Source: an uncultured Caryophanales bacterium
GTDB lineage: Bacteria; Bacillota_I; Bacilli_A; RF39; UBA660
Length of the DNA: 58,286 bases
Assembly: GCA_947648915.1 (NCBI GenBank)
Contig: CANSPQ010000006.1
Coordinates: 1-58,286, forward strand
Reading direction: 5' to 3'
Of this stretch, positions 20,897-32,084 are shown piece after piece. Every line of letters begins with the position of its first letter. Positions within the stretch are counted from its first letter, which is position 1. Below the pieces are notes generated by a model. That model was given only the letters and a program-made list of their open reading frames with translations, ran no database searches and was not told where the DNA came from. The position numbers were made by a program, and so were the translations under genes.

Positions 20897-22006
20897 TTAT
20901 ACATTAAAACGGAAATGACAAATATCGCCGTCATTCATGATATATTCCTTCCCCTCTAACCGCATACGTCCTGCTTCTTTTACTTTTACTTCTGATTCAT
21001 ATTTTTCTAAGTCTTCATAACTCATTACCTCAGCACGTATAAATCCACGTTCAAAATCACTATGAATAATTCCTGCACATTCTGGTGCTTTCATTCCTTT
21101 ACGGAAAGTCCAAGCCTTGCACTCATCAGATCCGGCCGTAAAGTAAGTGGCAAGTCCTAATAATGAATAAGTCGCATGAATCAATTGATCCAGACCACTC
21201 TCTTTAATTCCCAAATCATTTAAAAAATTTATTTTATCATCCTCATTTAATTCAGCCAATTCCGACTCCATTTTCGCACATACTGTAATTACCTTGGCAT
21301 TTTCTTTAGCCGCATATTCCTTGACTTGATCTACATAAGGATTTCCATCTGCTAATAAATCTTCTTCACTGACATTTGCCATATAAACAATTGGTTTTAA
21401 TGTAAGCAAATTAAATGGTTTCATCAATTTGAGTTCTTCTTCTTCAAACGATACTTGTCTTAATGGAATATTTTGTTCTAAGTTCTCTTTAATTTTCGTA
21501 AGCACTTCTACTTCAAATTTTGTTTCTTTATCCTTTGTCATGGTTGCTTTTTTTCCAATTCGGTTAAAACGGTTTTCGATAATTTCTAAATCTGCTAACA
21601 TAAGTTCCACATTGATAATCTCAATATCACGAATAGGATCTACATCACCTTCAACATGGATAATATTTTTATCACAAAAACAACGAACTACTTCACAAAT
21701 CGCATCTACTTCACGAATATGGCTTAAAAATTTATTTCCCAAACCTTCCCCAGTAGAAGCACCTTTCACAAGCCCCGCAATATCTGTAAATTCAAAAGTA
21801 GTCGGAATGGTTCTTTCAGGATGATATAAATTTTCCAAAAACTCTAATCGTTTATCTGGTACCGTAACTACACCCACATTGGGATCAATCGTTGCGAATG
21901 GATAATTAGCTGCCAATATATTTTTTTTGGTAATCGCATTAAATAATGTCGATTTCCCTACATTTGGAAGTCCTACAATTCCCGCTGTTAAACTCATACA
22001 TTCCAC
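20897..22006 (-). CDS. ychF: Redox-regulated ATPase YchF (start likely MSLTAGIVG)
   Basis: GIVGLPNVGKSTLFNAIT; DIAGLVKGASTGEGLGNKFL; C-term EGKEYIMNDGDICHFRFNV. Confidence 0.97.
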   Translation of the reverse strand: MECMSLTAGIVGLPNVGKSTLFNAITKKNILAANYPFATIDPNVGVVTVPDKRLEFLENLYHPERTIPTTFEFTDIAGLVKGASTGEGLGNKFLSHIREVDAICEVVRCFCDKNIIHVEGDVDPIRDIEIINVELMLADLEIIENRFNRIGKKATMTKDKETKFEVEVLTKIKENLEQNIPLRQVSFEEEELKLMKPFNLLTLKPIVYMANVSEEDLLADGNPYVDQVKEYAAKENAKVITVCAKMESELAELNEDDKINFLNDLGIKESGLDQLIHATYSLLGLATYFTAGSDECKAWTFRKGMKAPECAGIIHSDFERGFIRAEVMSYEDLEKYESEVKVKEAGRMRLEGKEYIMNDGDICHFRFNV

Positions 22007-22010
22007 TCCT

Positions 22011-23537
22011 TTACAATGTAATATAAGTACCTATTCCAATCGGAATACCAATCACATACCATAATACAATTAACAATAGCCATATACCCGCAATCATAAG
22101 AATACAAGGCCATAATAATTTTAACGTACCAAATACACTAATCTGATGATTCTCATCTGTCTTATATTTTTCCATAAACGCAAGCATAATCATGAAATAA
22201 ATAAACATAGGTGTAATCGATTTTCCAATTCCATCTGCTACTTTAAAGATAAATTGGGTAAATCCAGGTGTAATATTAGAGCGCATAAAGAGTGGTATCA
22301 CAGTTGGATACAAGAGTGTCCATTTATCCATTGTACTGGGTAACAAAATACTCATTAAAATGACAACAACAAAGAAAACCACAATCAATATAATACCCGA
22401 AAATTCCACACCATTTAAGAATTCTACTAACCTGCAAGCAACGACAGTTCCCAAATTAGACCAGTCTAAAATCGCGAGCATTTGTGAGGCAAAAAATGTA
22501 AGTACAAAAAGGAAGCCTAAATTTTCAAAATTCTTTGACAATCCTAAACTGAATTCGCTACCATTCTTAATATTTCCCGATACTTTTCCATAAATATATC
22601 CAAATATGATGAATAAGAATGTAATAATGAGAACTAAACCATTTCCAAATGGAGAATTTGGTCCTAACAATTGATCCATATATCTTACAGCGCTTTTATC
22701 TAGTAAAATACCTGCCATTGGAGACTTTAATGGTAAAATCATGTAAATAACAAATATAATATAACAAATTCCAAAACCAAGAGAAGCAATCATCGCCTTT
22801 TTAGATGTAGTAAGTTCCTCTTCCTCTGTTGTATGTTTAATAGATAATTTTGGTACCAAAAATTTATTAATGATAAATGTAGATAAAATAGAAATCACCA
22901 ATGTAGATACAATCATGATATATAAATTAGAAAATAAACTATATTTATAATTTGGATCTACGGTTAATTGTGCCGAACTCTGAGAAGCCATTCCGATCAA
23001 ATGGTCATTGTAATTGAATATGATACCTGTTCCATATCCTAATGTAATTCCCAAATATAACGTTAGAATTCCTAATACAGGATTTTTTCCAATATATTTA
23101 TACATAACACCAATTAAAGGTATTAAAAAGATATAGCTATAATCTCCCATAATGGTACTTATGATTCCAAGCAAAATCGTAATATAAATGACCAAGTTGA
23201 TTTTTACTTTACGAAGTGGTGCAAATAAAACTTTTAAAAACCCACTTTTTTCACAAATACCAATTCCAATTAAAGAAATAATTAAATAAACCAAGGGTTC
23301 TAATAATTTAAAATTAGAAACCGCATTTCCAATAATAAATTGAAATCCTTCTACACTGAACACATTCTTAACCGTTACCAAAGATGACTCTAAAGTTCCA
23401 TTGGCAATAGTCGTCTGAGACCCTTCTATTTCCAACATAGAAAATAGAAAACTAAGAAACGCGATTGCAAGTGTCATCAAACCAATTACAAGAACCGGAC
23501 CTTTCTTTCGATCTTTTTTTTCTTTTCTTCTCGCCAT
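22011..23537 (-). CDS. AbgT-family transporter
   Basis: Poly-TM; GIGICEKSGFLKVLF, GDYSYIFLIPLIGVMY, LTLYLGITLGYGTGIIFNYND. Confidence 0.8.
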   Translation of the reverse strand: MARRKEKKDRKKGPVLVIGLMTLAIAFLSFLFSMLEIEGSQTTIANGTLESSLVTVKNVFSVEGFQFIIGNAVSNFKLLEPLVYLIISLIGIGICEKSGFLKVLFAPLRKVKINLVIYITILLGIISTIMGDYSYIFLIPLIGVMYKYIGKNPVLGILTLYLGITLGYGTGIIFNYNDHLIGMASQSSAQLTVDPNYKYSLFSNLYIMIVSTLVISILSTFIINKFLVPKLSIKHTTEEEELTTSKKAMIASLGFGICYIIFVIYMILPLKSPMAGILLDKSAVRYMDQLLGPNSPFGNGLVLIITFLFIIFGYIYGKVSGNIKNGSEFSLGLSKNFENLGFLFVLTFFASQMLAILDWSNLGTVVACRLVEFLNGVEFSGIILIVVFFVVVILMSILLPSTMDKWTLLYPTVIPLFMRSNITPGFTQFIFKVADGIGKSITPMFIYFMIMLAFMEKYKTDENHQISVFGTLKLLWPCILMIAGIWLLLIVLWYVIGIPIGIGTYITL

Positions 23538-23545
23538 AATACCTC

Positions 23546-23725
23546 CTAATAGGTAATTACCTTTTTCAACTTTTTGTTGAATTCAATACGTGGAATCATA
23601 ACACTTCTTCCACACTTGACACATTTAATTTTAATATCCGCACCTACACGAATAATTTCCCATTCATTGGTTCCACATGGATGTGGTTTTTTCATAATCA
23701 CAATACTCCCCAATTTATAATCCAT
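23546..23725 (-). CDS. DUF951 family protein (59 aa; missed by ORF track)
   Basis: Manual translation MDYKLGSIVIMKKPHPCGTNEWEIIRVGADIKIKCVKCGRSVMIPRIEFNKKLKKVITY*; CxxCGR. Confidence 0.9.
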   Translation of the reverse strand: MDYKLGSIVIMKKPHPCGTNEWEIIRVGADIKIKCVKCGRSVMIPRIEFNKKLKKVITY

Positions 23726-23737
23726 GAAGATCCTCCT

Positions 23738-24631
23738 TTATGATTCTTTGACATCAATAATTTCTAAAATACGATTTAAATCGGCAACAGAAATAAATGA
23801 AATTTCTATTTTTTTATCACGCACTTTTACCTTAGCATCTAATTTTTCACTTAATAAATCTTCTACATACTTAAATTCTTTTGCTTCAGGTTGTTTTCTC
23901 TTTTGGATTTTAACTGTTCTTTCAAATTCATTCGAATCGGTTAAAGATTCTATTTCCCGAACAGAAAATTTTTCATTCACAATTTTATCTGCCATCTCAC
24001 GCATTTGATTTTCATCATTGAATTTACTTAAGACACGCGCATGTCCCATCGTAAGCTTAGAATCATTCACCATATCTTGAATATCTTTTGGTAAACGAAG
24101 TAATCCTAATAGATTCGTAATATGGCTTCTACTTTTTCCAACTTTTAATGCAAGTTCTTCTTGCGTAATGCCTAATTTTTCAATCATTAATTTATAGGCA
24201 TTTGCTTCTTCAATCGCACTTAAATTTTCACGTTGTAAATTTTCTAATAAGGCAATTTCCATCATTTGTTCATCTGTAAAACTACGAATAATGGCTGGTA
24301 CTTTCTCTAAACCCGCTAATTTACTTGCTCGAACACGTCGTTCTCCTGCAATGATTTCATATCCCTTGATACTTTTTTTCACGATAATTGGTTGAAATAC
24401 ACCATGCTCTTTAATCGAATCAGATAATTCTTTTAAAGCATTTTCATCAAACACTTTACGAGGTTGATATGGATTGGCACGTAAATCATCAATATTCAAT
24501 TCTACAATTTCCTCATTGGTTGCTGTTTCATATATGGTACGTTCTATTGTATCTACATCTAAATTTTCATTATTAAATAACTGTTCTAGCCCACGCCCTA
24601 ATGCTCTTTTTTTAGTTTCCATTTCGTTCAA
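23738..24631 (-). CDS. parB: Chromosome partitioning protein ParB/Spo0J
   Basis: RALGRGLEQLF; LRANPYQPRKVFDENALKELSDSIKEHGVFQPIIV; AGERRVRASKLAG. Confidence 0.97.
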   Translation of the reverse strand: MNEMETKKRALGRGLEQLFNNENLDVDTIERTIYETATNEEIVELNIDDLRANPYQPRKVFDENALKELSDSIKEHGVFQPIIVKKSIKGYEIIAGERRVRASKLAGLEKVPAIIRSFTDEQMMEIALLENLQRENLSAIEEANAYKLMIEKLGITQEELALKVGKSRSHITNLLGLLRLPKDIQDMVNDSKLTMGHARVLSKFNDENQMREMADKIVNEKFSVREIESLTDSNEFERTVKIQKRKQPEAKEFKYVEDLLSEKLDAKVKVRDKKIEISFISVADLNRILEIIDVKES

Positions 24632-25397
24632 TCACTTCCTTTGCTAAATTGAGATATGCTTCTGTTCCACGACTTTGTGGATCATATGAAATAATTGGCT
24701 TCCCATGACTTGGTGCTTCTGACAAACGAACGAGTCTAGGAATAATGGTATCGTATACTTTTTCTCTAAAATAACTCTTGATATCTTCTACCACTTCAAG
24801 TCCTAGATTGGTTCTACTATCTAACATGGTTAATAAAACACCTTCGATATTCAATGTTGGATTTAAGTTTTTTTGGGCCAACATAATGGTATTTAATAGT
24901 TGCATAATTCCCTCTAGGGCAAAAAATTCGCATTGTACGGGAATAATAACAGAATCAGACGCAGTTAATGCATTTGTTGTTAAAATTCCTAAGGATGGTG
25001 GACAATCAATAATGATATAATCGAATAAATCTTTTGTTTGATCTAAGTATTTCTTTAATTGTGCACCCCTTGTAAAGTCAGGATCCATTTTACTTTTTTC
25101 CATTAATTCAAAATCCACACCTGCTAAATTAATGGTTGCAGGAATTACAAATAAATTCTTAAATTTTGTTTTGATAATTACTTCTTTTAAAGTTGCTTCA
25201 TCTTTTAATAATTCATAAATACTTTTGTCGTAATCGGTTTTGCCAATTCCAACTCCTGTTGTAGAATTTCCTTGTGGGTCTAAATCGACTAGTAAAACTT
25301 TCTTTTTTAGTACACCCAAAGAGGCTGCCAAATTGATACTAGATGTTGTTTTTCCAACGCCACCTTTTTGATTGACCAAAGCAATTATTTTCCCCAT
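24612..25397 (-). CDS. parA: Chromosome partitioning ATPase ParA/Soj (start MGKIIALVNQKGGVGKT preferred)
   Basis: NQKGGVGKTTSSINLAASLG deviant Walker A; DYIIIDCPPSLG. Confidence 0.97.
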   Translation of the reverse strand: MGKIIALVNQKGGVGKTTSSINLAASLGVLKKKVLLVDLDPQGNSTTGVGIGKTDYDKSIYELLKDEATLKEVIIKTKFKNLFVIPATINLAGVDFELMEKSKMDPDFTRGAQLKKYLDQTKDLFDYIIIDCPPSLGILTTNALTASDSVIIPVQCEFFALEGIMQLLNTIMLAQKNLNPTLNIEGVLLTMLDSRTNLGLEVVEDIKSYFREKVYDTIIPRLVRLSEAPSHGKPIISYDPQSRGTEAYLNLAKEVIERNGN

Positions 25398-25643
25398 ATA
25401 AATCACCATTTTCTTGACTACATAATCTAACATATATTTTATCACATATTGGTCGATTTTGCTATCTATTTTTCTTTTTACAGGTAAGAGAAATTTCTAA
25501 AGTACTATTTTTAGTCTAATTTATAAGGTTTTATGAGATATGAAATAACAAATTACAATTGATACATGATATAGACTATTTCGTTCCGATTTTGCAAATT
25601 TTCAAAATTTGTTCGATATAATGGTCTCTGGAAGGGGATCAAT

Positions 25644-25871
25644 ATGATGTATAAACGACTCAGAGATTTACGTGAAGACAGAGATCTGAAACAAAAAGAT
25701 ATTGCCGATTTCCTTAATATATCACAACGTGGGTACTCCCATTATGAGACTGGCAATAACGACATTCCAACTGAAATATTAATCAGACTCGCTGATTTTT
25801 ATGAAACAAGTGTGGATTACCTTCTAGGAAGAACAAACAACAAGAATAAAAGGGAAAAACAAAAAAATTAG
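25644..25871 (+). CDS. Small XRE-family HTH regulator
   Basis: RLRDLREDRDLKQKDIADFLNISQRGYSHYETGNNDIPTEILIRLADFYETSVDYLLGRT. Confidence 0.92.
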   Translation: MMYKRLRDLREDRDLKQKDIADFLNISQRGYSHYETGNNDIPTEILIRLADFYETSVDYLLGRTNNKNKREKQKN

Positions 25872-25892
25872 GGAAATTAACCCCTAATTTTA
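25862..25892. terminator. Bidirectional terminator
   Basis: AAAAAATTAGGG-aaattaa-CCCCTAATTTTATTTTT. Confidence 0.7.
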
Positions 25893-26512
25893 TTTTTCGT
25901 CATCAATACACAATTGTTCTAAAACCTTTACTTTTCCTTGAAATAAATATTCTCTGTCGAATTCTTCTGCGTATGGTGGATTCCAATACAAAGCAGCTTC
26001 TTGGTACATTTATTCTACGCATAATTCTCTGCTTGGAAGCCAGTAATCATTGGAACAAAATAATTCTCCATCCAATGATACACGAAACAATTTAAGCTTA
26101 CAGTTTTTCCCTAATTGCTTTTTCCAATGTGTTAGACCATTTTCATCACAAAACCAAAGAGAGTGTAATCGACTAGGCAATTGTGAACAATGTTCTGCTC
26201 TGTATCTTTCTAAAGCAAGTTCTCTATTATAAATACTCATTTCTAAAATTAATCTGCGTGCCCTCTCTGCCACGCTTTTTAAATATTTTAAATCTTGATT
26301 TTCAAAACCATCATTTAAGCATTTTTCAATTATGGAATCAAAAGCTACTAATTCACCATCTTTGCAGATAACACTTGTGGTAAATCTTGTAATATGGTGC
26401 AAAAATAACTTCGAAAACCATCATCTACAACTATTTCCTTTCCAACTTGCCATATATCATTGTAGTATCTGCCTCTATGATAATGAAACATCTCCTTATT
26501 GTGAACTTTCAT
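25890..26512 (-). pseudogene. Decayed DUF2441-like gene (frameshift plus in-frame stop)
   Basis: N-part MKVHNKEMFHYHRGRYYNDIWQVGKEIVVDDGFRSYF (from ~26512) shifts frame at an A/T run near 26402 into HHITRFTTSVICKDGELVAF...RELCVE, then TAA at 26010-26012 followed in frame by MYQEAALYWNPPYAEEFDREYLFQGKVKVLEQLCIDDEK. Confidence 0.7.
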
Positions 26513-26576
26513 TTTATAATCCCCCTTTTTCTAAGGAGATAGTTTATCATTACTTTCAATTCTTATCAAATTGAAA

Positions 26577-26598
26577 AGAAGACTATTCATCTTCTTCC
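26577..26598 (-). terminator. Terminator of ftsH transcript
   Basis: Minus strand GAAGA-TGAATAG-TCTTC-TTTTC overlapping the stop codon. Confidence 0.55.
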
Positions 26599-28574
26599 AA
26601 TTTTTGCTTTAATTCCTCTTTATTCATTTTATAATATCCAGAAATTCCTTTTTCCTTTGCAAGTTCTTTTAATTCACTTAAAGATAAATCTTCTAAACTT
26701 GCCTCTTTAAAATTACTATAATCTACTTCCAAATCTTGATCAGGCATACAACCATTTTCTACTAAATAATCAATCTGTTCCTTGGTTAATGTTTCATGCT
26801 CTAATAAAGATTCAGCAATTAAATCTAATAACTTCTTATTTTCGGAAATTGTTTTCTTCGTAATATCATAACATTCATTAATAATTTTTCTTTGTTCTTG
26901 GTCAATTTCAAATGCAACTTGACCAGAGAAATTACGACTCTTATTATAATCTCTACCTAAGAATACACTAGATTCTTGATGTTCAAACTGCACAGGCCCT
27001 AAATCACTCATACCAAATTCGGTAATCATGGCACGCGCAATTTTAGTCGCTCTTTCTAAATCGTTTTGTGCTCCCGTAGTCATTTCATCGAATACAAGTT
27101 CTTCAGCAACACGTCCACCTAATAAACCACTGATTTGATCCAATAATTCTTTTTTTGTTGATAAATACGTCTCTTCTTTTGGTTGCATCATATTGTATCC
27201 ACCTGCCGCACCACGTGGAATAATCGTTATCTTTTGAACTTCGTTCGCACCATCTAACTTAATTCCCATAACTGCATGCCCAGCTTCATGATATGCAACT
27301 ATCTTACGCTCACGTTCCGTATATTTGTGACTCTTTTTCGCAGGACCCATGAGTACACGGTCATGTGCTTCATCAATTTCAGACATCGTAATTGCATCTT
27401 TATTTCTTCTTACTGCAAGTAATGCAGCTTCATTTAATAAGTTCTCCAAATCAGCTCCGCTCATACCAACAGTTCTTCTTGCAATATGAGATAATTTAAC
27501 GTCCTTAGCAAAAATCTTATTTGCTGCATGTACTTCTAAGATTTCCTCTCTTCCCTTTACATCAGGTAGTGCGACAGTTACTTGACGGTCGAAACGTCCA
27601 GGTCTTAACAAGGCAGGATCTAGTACGTCTGGTCGGTTGGTAGCTGCAATAATGATAATACCTTCATTTGCTCCAAAACCATCCATTTCTGTTAATAATT
27701 GGTTTAATGTTTGTTCACGTTCATCGTGTCCTCCACCTAAACCAGCACCTCTTTGACGTCCAACTGCATCGATTTCATCAATAAAGATTAAACATGGAGC
27801 ATTGTGTTTTGCTTGTTTAAACATATCACGCACACGAGAAGCACCAACACCGACAAATAATTCAACGAAGTCTGAACCACTAATATAATAGAATGGTACA
27901 TTTGCTTCTCCTGCTACAGCACGCGCTAATAATGTTTTACCAGTCCCTGGAGGACCTACTAATAAAACACCTTTTGGAATTCTAGCACCCAATCTTTGGA
28001 ATTTTTTCGGATTTTTTAAGAAATCAATTAATTCTTGAACTTCTTCTTTCTCTTCTGTTAAGCCAGCTACTTGTTTAAATGTTACTTTTCTACTATCCTC
28101 ATTCAAACGCGCTCTACTCTTACCAAAATCCATTGATTTATTAGCATTTCCCATTTGTCTTGTAATAAAGAAGAATGCTGCACCTACCAAAATAACCATA
28201 GGTAATACATTCACTAAAAAGAGTAAGAATGTACTAGATTCTGGATCTGTTTTCGTATTTACGATAAAGCCATAGGTTTCTTCCGCACCTAATATTTTTG
28301 TCATGACTTCTTCTGCTAAAGGTACACGGAAAAAGAAACTTTCTCCTTCTTTATAATTTTTTAACTTACCAGAGATTTCATATACACTTGCACGATCCCT
28401 TGGTGTAATCGTAATTTCAGATACATTATTTCCTGCAACTTCTTTCATGAAGGCATCATAACTAATTACATTTACTTTTTGATTGGTAATATTGAAAAAG
28501 TAGATAATGCCAAAAATCACAAGTAGTAAAAAGAAATAAGGCATAATTCCACGTTTTACATTTCTTTTATTCAT
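26583..28574 (-). CDS. ftsH: ATP-dependent zinc metalloprotease FtsH with Rho-N/SAP-like C-terminal extension
   Basis: [25 protein letters not shown]-term [37 protein letters not shown]. Confidence 0.97.
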   Translation of the reverse strand: MNKRNVKRGIMPYFFLLLVIFGIIYFFNITNQKVNVISYDAFMKEVAGNNVSEITITPRDRASVYEISGKLKNYKEGESFFFRVPLAEEVMTKILGAEETYGFIVNTKTDPESSTFLLFLVNVLPMVILVGAAFFFITRQMGNANKSMDFGKSRARLNEDSRKVTFKQVAGLTEEKEEVQELIDFLKNPKKFQRLGARIPKGVLLVGPPGTGKTLLARAVAGEANVPFYYISGSDFVELFVGVGASRVRDMFKQAKHNAPCLIFIDEIDAVGRQRGAGLGGGHDEREQTLNQLLTEMDGFGANEGIIIIAATNRPDVLDPALLRPGRFDRQVTVALPDVKGREEILEVHAANKIFAKDVKLSHIARRTVGMSGADLENLLNEAALLAVRRNKDAITMSEIDEAHDRVLMGPAKKSHKYTERERKIVAYHEAGHAVMGIKLDGANEVQKITIIPRGAAGGYNMMQPKEETYLSTKKELLDQISGLLGGRVAEELVFDEMTTGAQNDLERATKIARAMITEFGMSDLGPVQFEHQESSVFLGRDYNKSRNFSGQVAFEIDQEQRKIINECYDITKKTISENKKLLDLIAESLLEHETLTKEQIDYLVENGCMPDQDLEVDYSNFKEASLEDLSLSELKELAKEKGISGYYKMNKEELKQKLEEDE

Positions 28575-28590
28575 CCAAAATTCTCCCTTC

Positions 28591-29916
28591 TTAATAATAC
28601 TTCAGTATTATATCATACTTTTCATCTTTTGTTTTGTCAAATTTTGATTTTTTCAAACCTGGTAACCAAACAATTGTCCCCTTAGAATCGACAACAACTG
28701 GCCACATATCCCTTTCCTTCATAGGAATTTTCTCATCAATAAAGATATCATTTATCTTTTTACTGCCTAACATTCCCTTTACATGTATTTTATCCCCGTT
28801 CATACGATTGCGAACGTGAAGTGGAAAAGAAACCTCGTCTGCACGCAAGCGACATACAAAATTATCATCTTTTGAAGTTTTAGAAACGACTTCAATATTC
28901 TTACCATTTGGTAAATTCATATATTGAATGAGTTCAATTTCATAAGTTCCACCTTTTTCTTCATCATGAACAAATGTTAACTTATCATATGCTTTTATCG
29001 CTTTTAAATGATTTGGCAAGTAAATATAAGCATTGGCTCGGTTGGAATGAATCAAATCAAAAATAAGTTCTGCATGATGGTCTGTAATCAACATCAAATC
29101 ATCTTGGTATACATGTTCTAATATATAATAAATGACTTTCATCGCAATGACATGATCCAGTTTTGAAAATTCTACAATATCTAATTCATTTTGCACATAT
29201 ATTTTGGGCATTATTTTTTCAACTTGTTTATCAATATAATCATTATATTCTAATAAAGTTCTACTAAATTTATAAAATTTTTGATGTACATTGATGTCCT
29301 CTTTTTTAAGAGCAGGAACCACATATTTACGAAACCGATTTCTTGTATAGACATCTTTATCATTGGACGCATCTTTAACAAACGCAATTTTATATTTTTT
29401 ATTGTACTCTAAAATTTCTTCTTTGGTAACACCAATCAAAGGTCTTAAAATGGTATAATTGCCCATTTCTACCAAGTAAGAAAATCCGCTATAACCTCTT
29501 AAAGTAGAGCCTCTTACAATCCGCATCAAAATCGTCTCAATCAAATCATCACCATGATGCGCTGTAAATAAGAATCTGGAATGATATTTTTTTACAATTT
29601 CTTCAAAATAATGATATCTTTTCGTTCTCGCTTCATTATGGAAATTATCATCACCATAATCTTCTATTTTCATATATTCAAATAAAATACCATTATTTCT
29701 ACAAAATTTTTCAACAAAAATAGCTTCTTCATTACTTTCTTTTCTCATATTATGATTGACATGTGCACAAACAATCGTCAAATCAAAAGCATCCTTTACA
29801 CGTGATAAAAGATGTAAAAGGGCCATGGAATCTGGGCCGCCACTAATTGCCGCAACAACGGTATCCCCGTACTTAAAATTAACACTTTCCATTAAAAATT
29901 GATAAGCTTGTTCCAT
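28591..29916 (-). CDS. tilS: tRNA(Ile)-lysidine synthase
   Basis: AAISGGPDSMALLHLL PP-loop; HVNHNMRKES; TAHHGDDLIETILMRIVRG. Confidence 0.95.
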   Translation of the reverse strand: MEQAYQFLMESVNFKYGDTVVAAISGGPDSMALLHLLSRVKDAFDLTIVCAHVNHNMRKESNEEAIFVEKFCRNNGILFEYMKIEDYGDDNFHNEARTKRYHYFEEIVKKYHSRFLFTAHHGDDLIETILMRIVRGSTLRGYSGFSYLVEMGNYTILRPLIGVTKEEILEYNKKYKIAFVKDASNDKDVYTRNRFRKYVVPALKKEDINVHQKFYKFSRTLLEYNDYIDKQVEKIMPKIYVQNELDIVEFSKLDHVIAMKVIYYILEHVYQDDLMLITDHHAELIFDLIHSNRANAYIYLPNHLKAIKAYDKLTFVHDEEKGGTYEIELIQYMNLPNGKNIEVVSKTSKDDNFVCRLRADEVSFPLHVRNRMNGDKIHVKGMLGSKKINDIFIDEKIPMKERDMWPVVVDSKGTIVWLPGLKKSKFDKTKDEKYDIILKYY

Positions 29917-29994
29917 ATCGACACCTCATATTTATTTTATAATAAAACATTCATTTACACAAGAAAAATGAAACGATATCATCATTCCCCACAA

Positions 29995-30648
29995 TTACCA
30001 CTGAATTGGTTGATCTCCATTTTTTTCTAAAAACTGATTAATTTTGGAGAAAGGTTTGCTTCCAAAGAAACCACGATTGGCAGACAAAGGAGAAGGATGC
30101 ACGCTTTCCAATATCAAATGCTTCGGATTTTGAATTAATTCTTTTTTACTTCTTGCATAACTACCCCATAATACAAATACCATTGGCTTTTCTCTTTCTC
30201 CTAATTTGCGAATCACATTATCCGTAAATATTTCCCAACCTTTATCTTTATGCGAAAGAGGACTATCCTTGACAACCGTCATAATCGAATTTAATAAGAG
30301 AACACCTTGTTTTGCCCAATCGGTGAGATCTGTTTGCGTTCTTTTTACTCCAACATCTTGATAGAGTTCTTGAAAAATATTTCTTAAAGAAGGCGGCATC
30401 GCAACCCCTTCTTTCACAGAAAAGGAAAGTCCATGCGCTTCATGGTCCCCATGATAAGGATCCTGTCCTAAAATAACAACTTTAACATCGTTGTAATCTG
30501 TATAACGAAAGGCATTAAAAATATCTTTATACTCTGGATAAATAATTTGATGCTGATACGCATTTTTGACAAAAACACCCAATTCACGAAAATAAGGCGC
30601 TTTGAATTCACTTTCCAAAATGGTATCCCAATCTTTATTAACTATCAT
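29995..30648 (-). CDS. ung: Uracil-DNA glycosylase
   Basis: VVILGQDPYHGDHEAHGLSFSV; LLLNSIMTV; HPSPLSANRGFFG. Confidence 0.97.
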   Translation of the reverse strand: MIVNKDWDTILESEFKAPYFRELGVFVKNAYQHQIIYPEYKDIFNAFRYTDYNDVKVVILGQDPYHGDHEAHGLSFSVKEGVAMPPSLRNIFQELYQDVGVKRTQTDLTDWAKQGVLLLNSIMTVVKDSPLSHKDKGWEIFTDNVIRKLGEREKPMVFVLWGSYARSKKELIQNPKHLILESVHPSPLSANRGFFGSKPFSKINQFLEKNGDQPIQW

Positions 30649-30702
30649 AAAACTTCCTCCATTATTAGATACATTGTATCATAAATGGAAATGGAAAAAA
30701 AG

Positions 30703-32028
30703 CTATTTGTGGTGCTTTTGAAGGCGATAGTATTCTAATTCCTTGACAATGTCTTCACGTAAACCAAATAACCCATATATATTAATAATCGCAAGTATTG
30801 CAACCAAAACATCAACTAACTTCCACAAAGTGGTAGAAGACATAATACAACCAAGAAAAACAACAATTAAAGTAATGATTTTTAATATAACTAAATAAAT
30901 CGGCTTCATTTTATTCGTAAAGTACTTTAAAGAAGACTCTCCATAATAATATCCCGTTAATATAGTAGAAAACGCAAATAATAAAATAGATAAAAAAATG
31001 AATGTATTACCGACATTTCCTAAATGGAATTGAAAAGCCATTTGTGTAATTTCAATTCCATTGACATCTGTAAATATAGTAAAGTCATATTGGCTAGTTA
31101 AGATAATCATAGCGGTAGCAGTACAAATAAATAAACTTGTAATATAAATTCCTAATATTTGAATGTAACCTTGTGCAGTTGGACTATCACCATTAGAAGT
31201 AGAAGCAGCAATACTACCTGTTCCAAGCCCAGCTTCATTGGAAAAAATGCCTCTTTGAATTCCTACAATAAAACTTGTTAAAAACCCACCTATAAAGGGC
31301 CTAAAATGGAAAGCTTCCTTTATAATTTGATGAAAAATAGAAGGTAGTAATTGATAATTACCAATCATGATATAAAGGGCAAAGATGACATATGCAAGTG
31401 TCATAATAGGAACAATTTTTCCAGTAGCAGATGCAATCTTTTTTACACCACCAAATATAATAAGAGACGTAACAACTACAATTACAATTCCAACTGTATA
31501 AGAATTCACCGGTTTAATTTCTTGAATCGATTTGGTAATCGTATTTGACTGAATGCCTAAAAAACCGCCTATATAACAAAACAAAATAAGTATTGCGTAT
31601 ATCGTACCTAATTTCTTTTTACCCAGCCCATCTCTTAAATAATAAGCAGGTCCTCCCTTGTAGATATCACCACTATCTCGTTTTTTATAAATCATTCCTA
31701 GTACAGTCTCTCCATAAGCTAAGACAGAAGATAATATCGCCATTACCCATATCCAAAAAATGGAACCAACCCCACCAATATAAATTGCAAGCGCTATTCC
31801 AGCAATACTTCCAACTCCAATTCTTCCCGCTAGAGTCATCATCAAAACCTGAAATGATCCAATCCCTTTTTGATTTTTCTGTTTATGAAATAAGTTATGA
31901 AACATTTCCTTGAAATGAAATTGAATTCCTTTTAAACGAAATGAAAAATAAATACTTGAAGTTACAATAAATACAGTTGCAACTGCCCACAAAATACGGT
32001 TGCAAAAATTGAGCATATACATCACCAA
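30703..32028 (-). CDS. AGCS-family amino acid:cation symporter
   Basis: LAGRIGVGSIAGIALAIYIGGVGSIFWIW; FSNEAGLGTGSIAAS. Confidence 0.92.
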   Translation of the reverse strand: MVMYMLNFCNRILWAVATVFIVTSSIYFSFRLKGIQFHFKEMFHNLFHKQKNQKGIGSFQVLMMTLAGRIGVGSIAGIALAIYIGGVGSIFWIWVMAILSSVLAYGETVLGMIYKKRDSGDIYKGGPAYYLRDGLGKKKLGTIYAILILFCYIGGFLGIQSNTITKSIQEIKPVNSYTVGIVIVVVTSLIIFGGVKKIASATGKIVPIMTLAYVIFALYIMIGNYQLLPSIFHQIIKEAFHFRPFIGGFLTSFIVGIQRGIFSNEAGLGTGSIAASTSNGDSPTAQGYIQILGIYITSLFICTATAMIILTSQYDFTIFTDVNGIEITQMAFQFHLGNVGNTFIFLSILLFAFSTILTGYYYGESSLKYFTNKMKPIYLVILKIITLIVVFLGCIMSSTTLWKLVDVLVAILAIINIYGLFGLREDIVKELEYYRLQKHHK

Positions 32029-32084
32029 TTATAGTGTAAAGTAATGATATGTTGTATCATGTCAAAAAAAGTGTAAATTCTATT

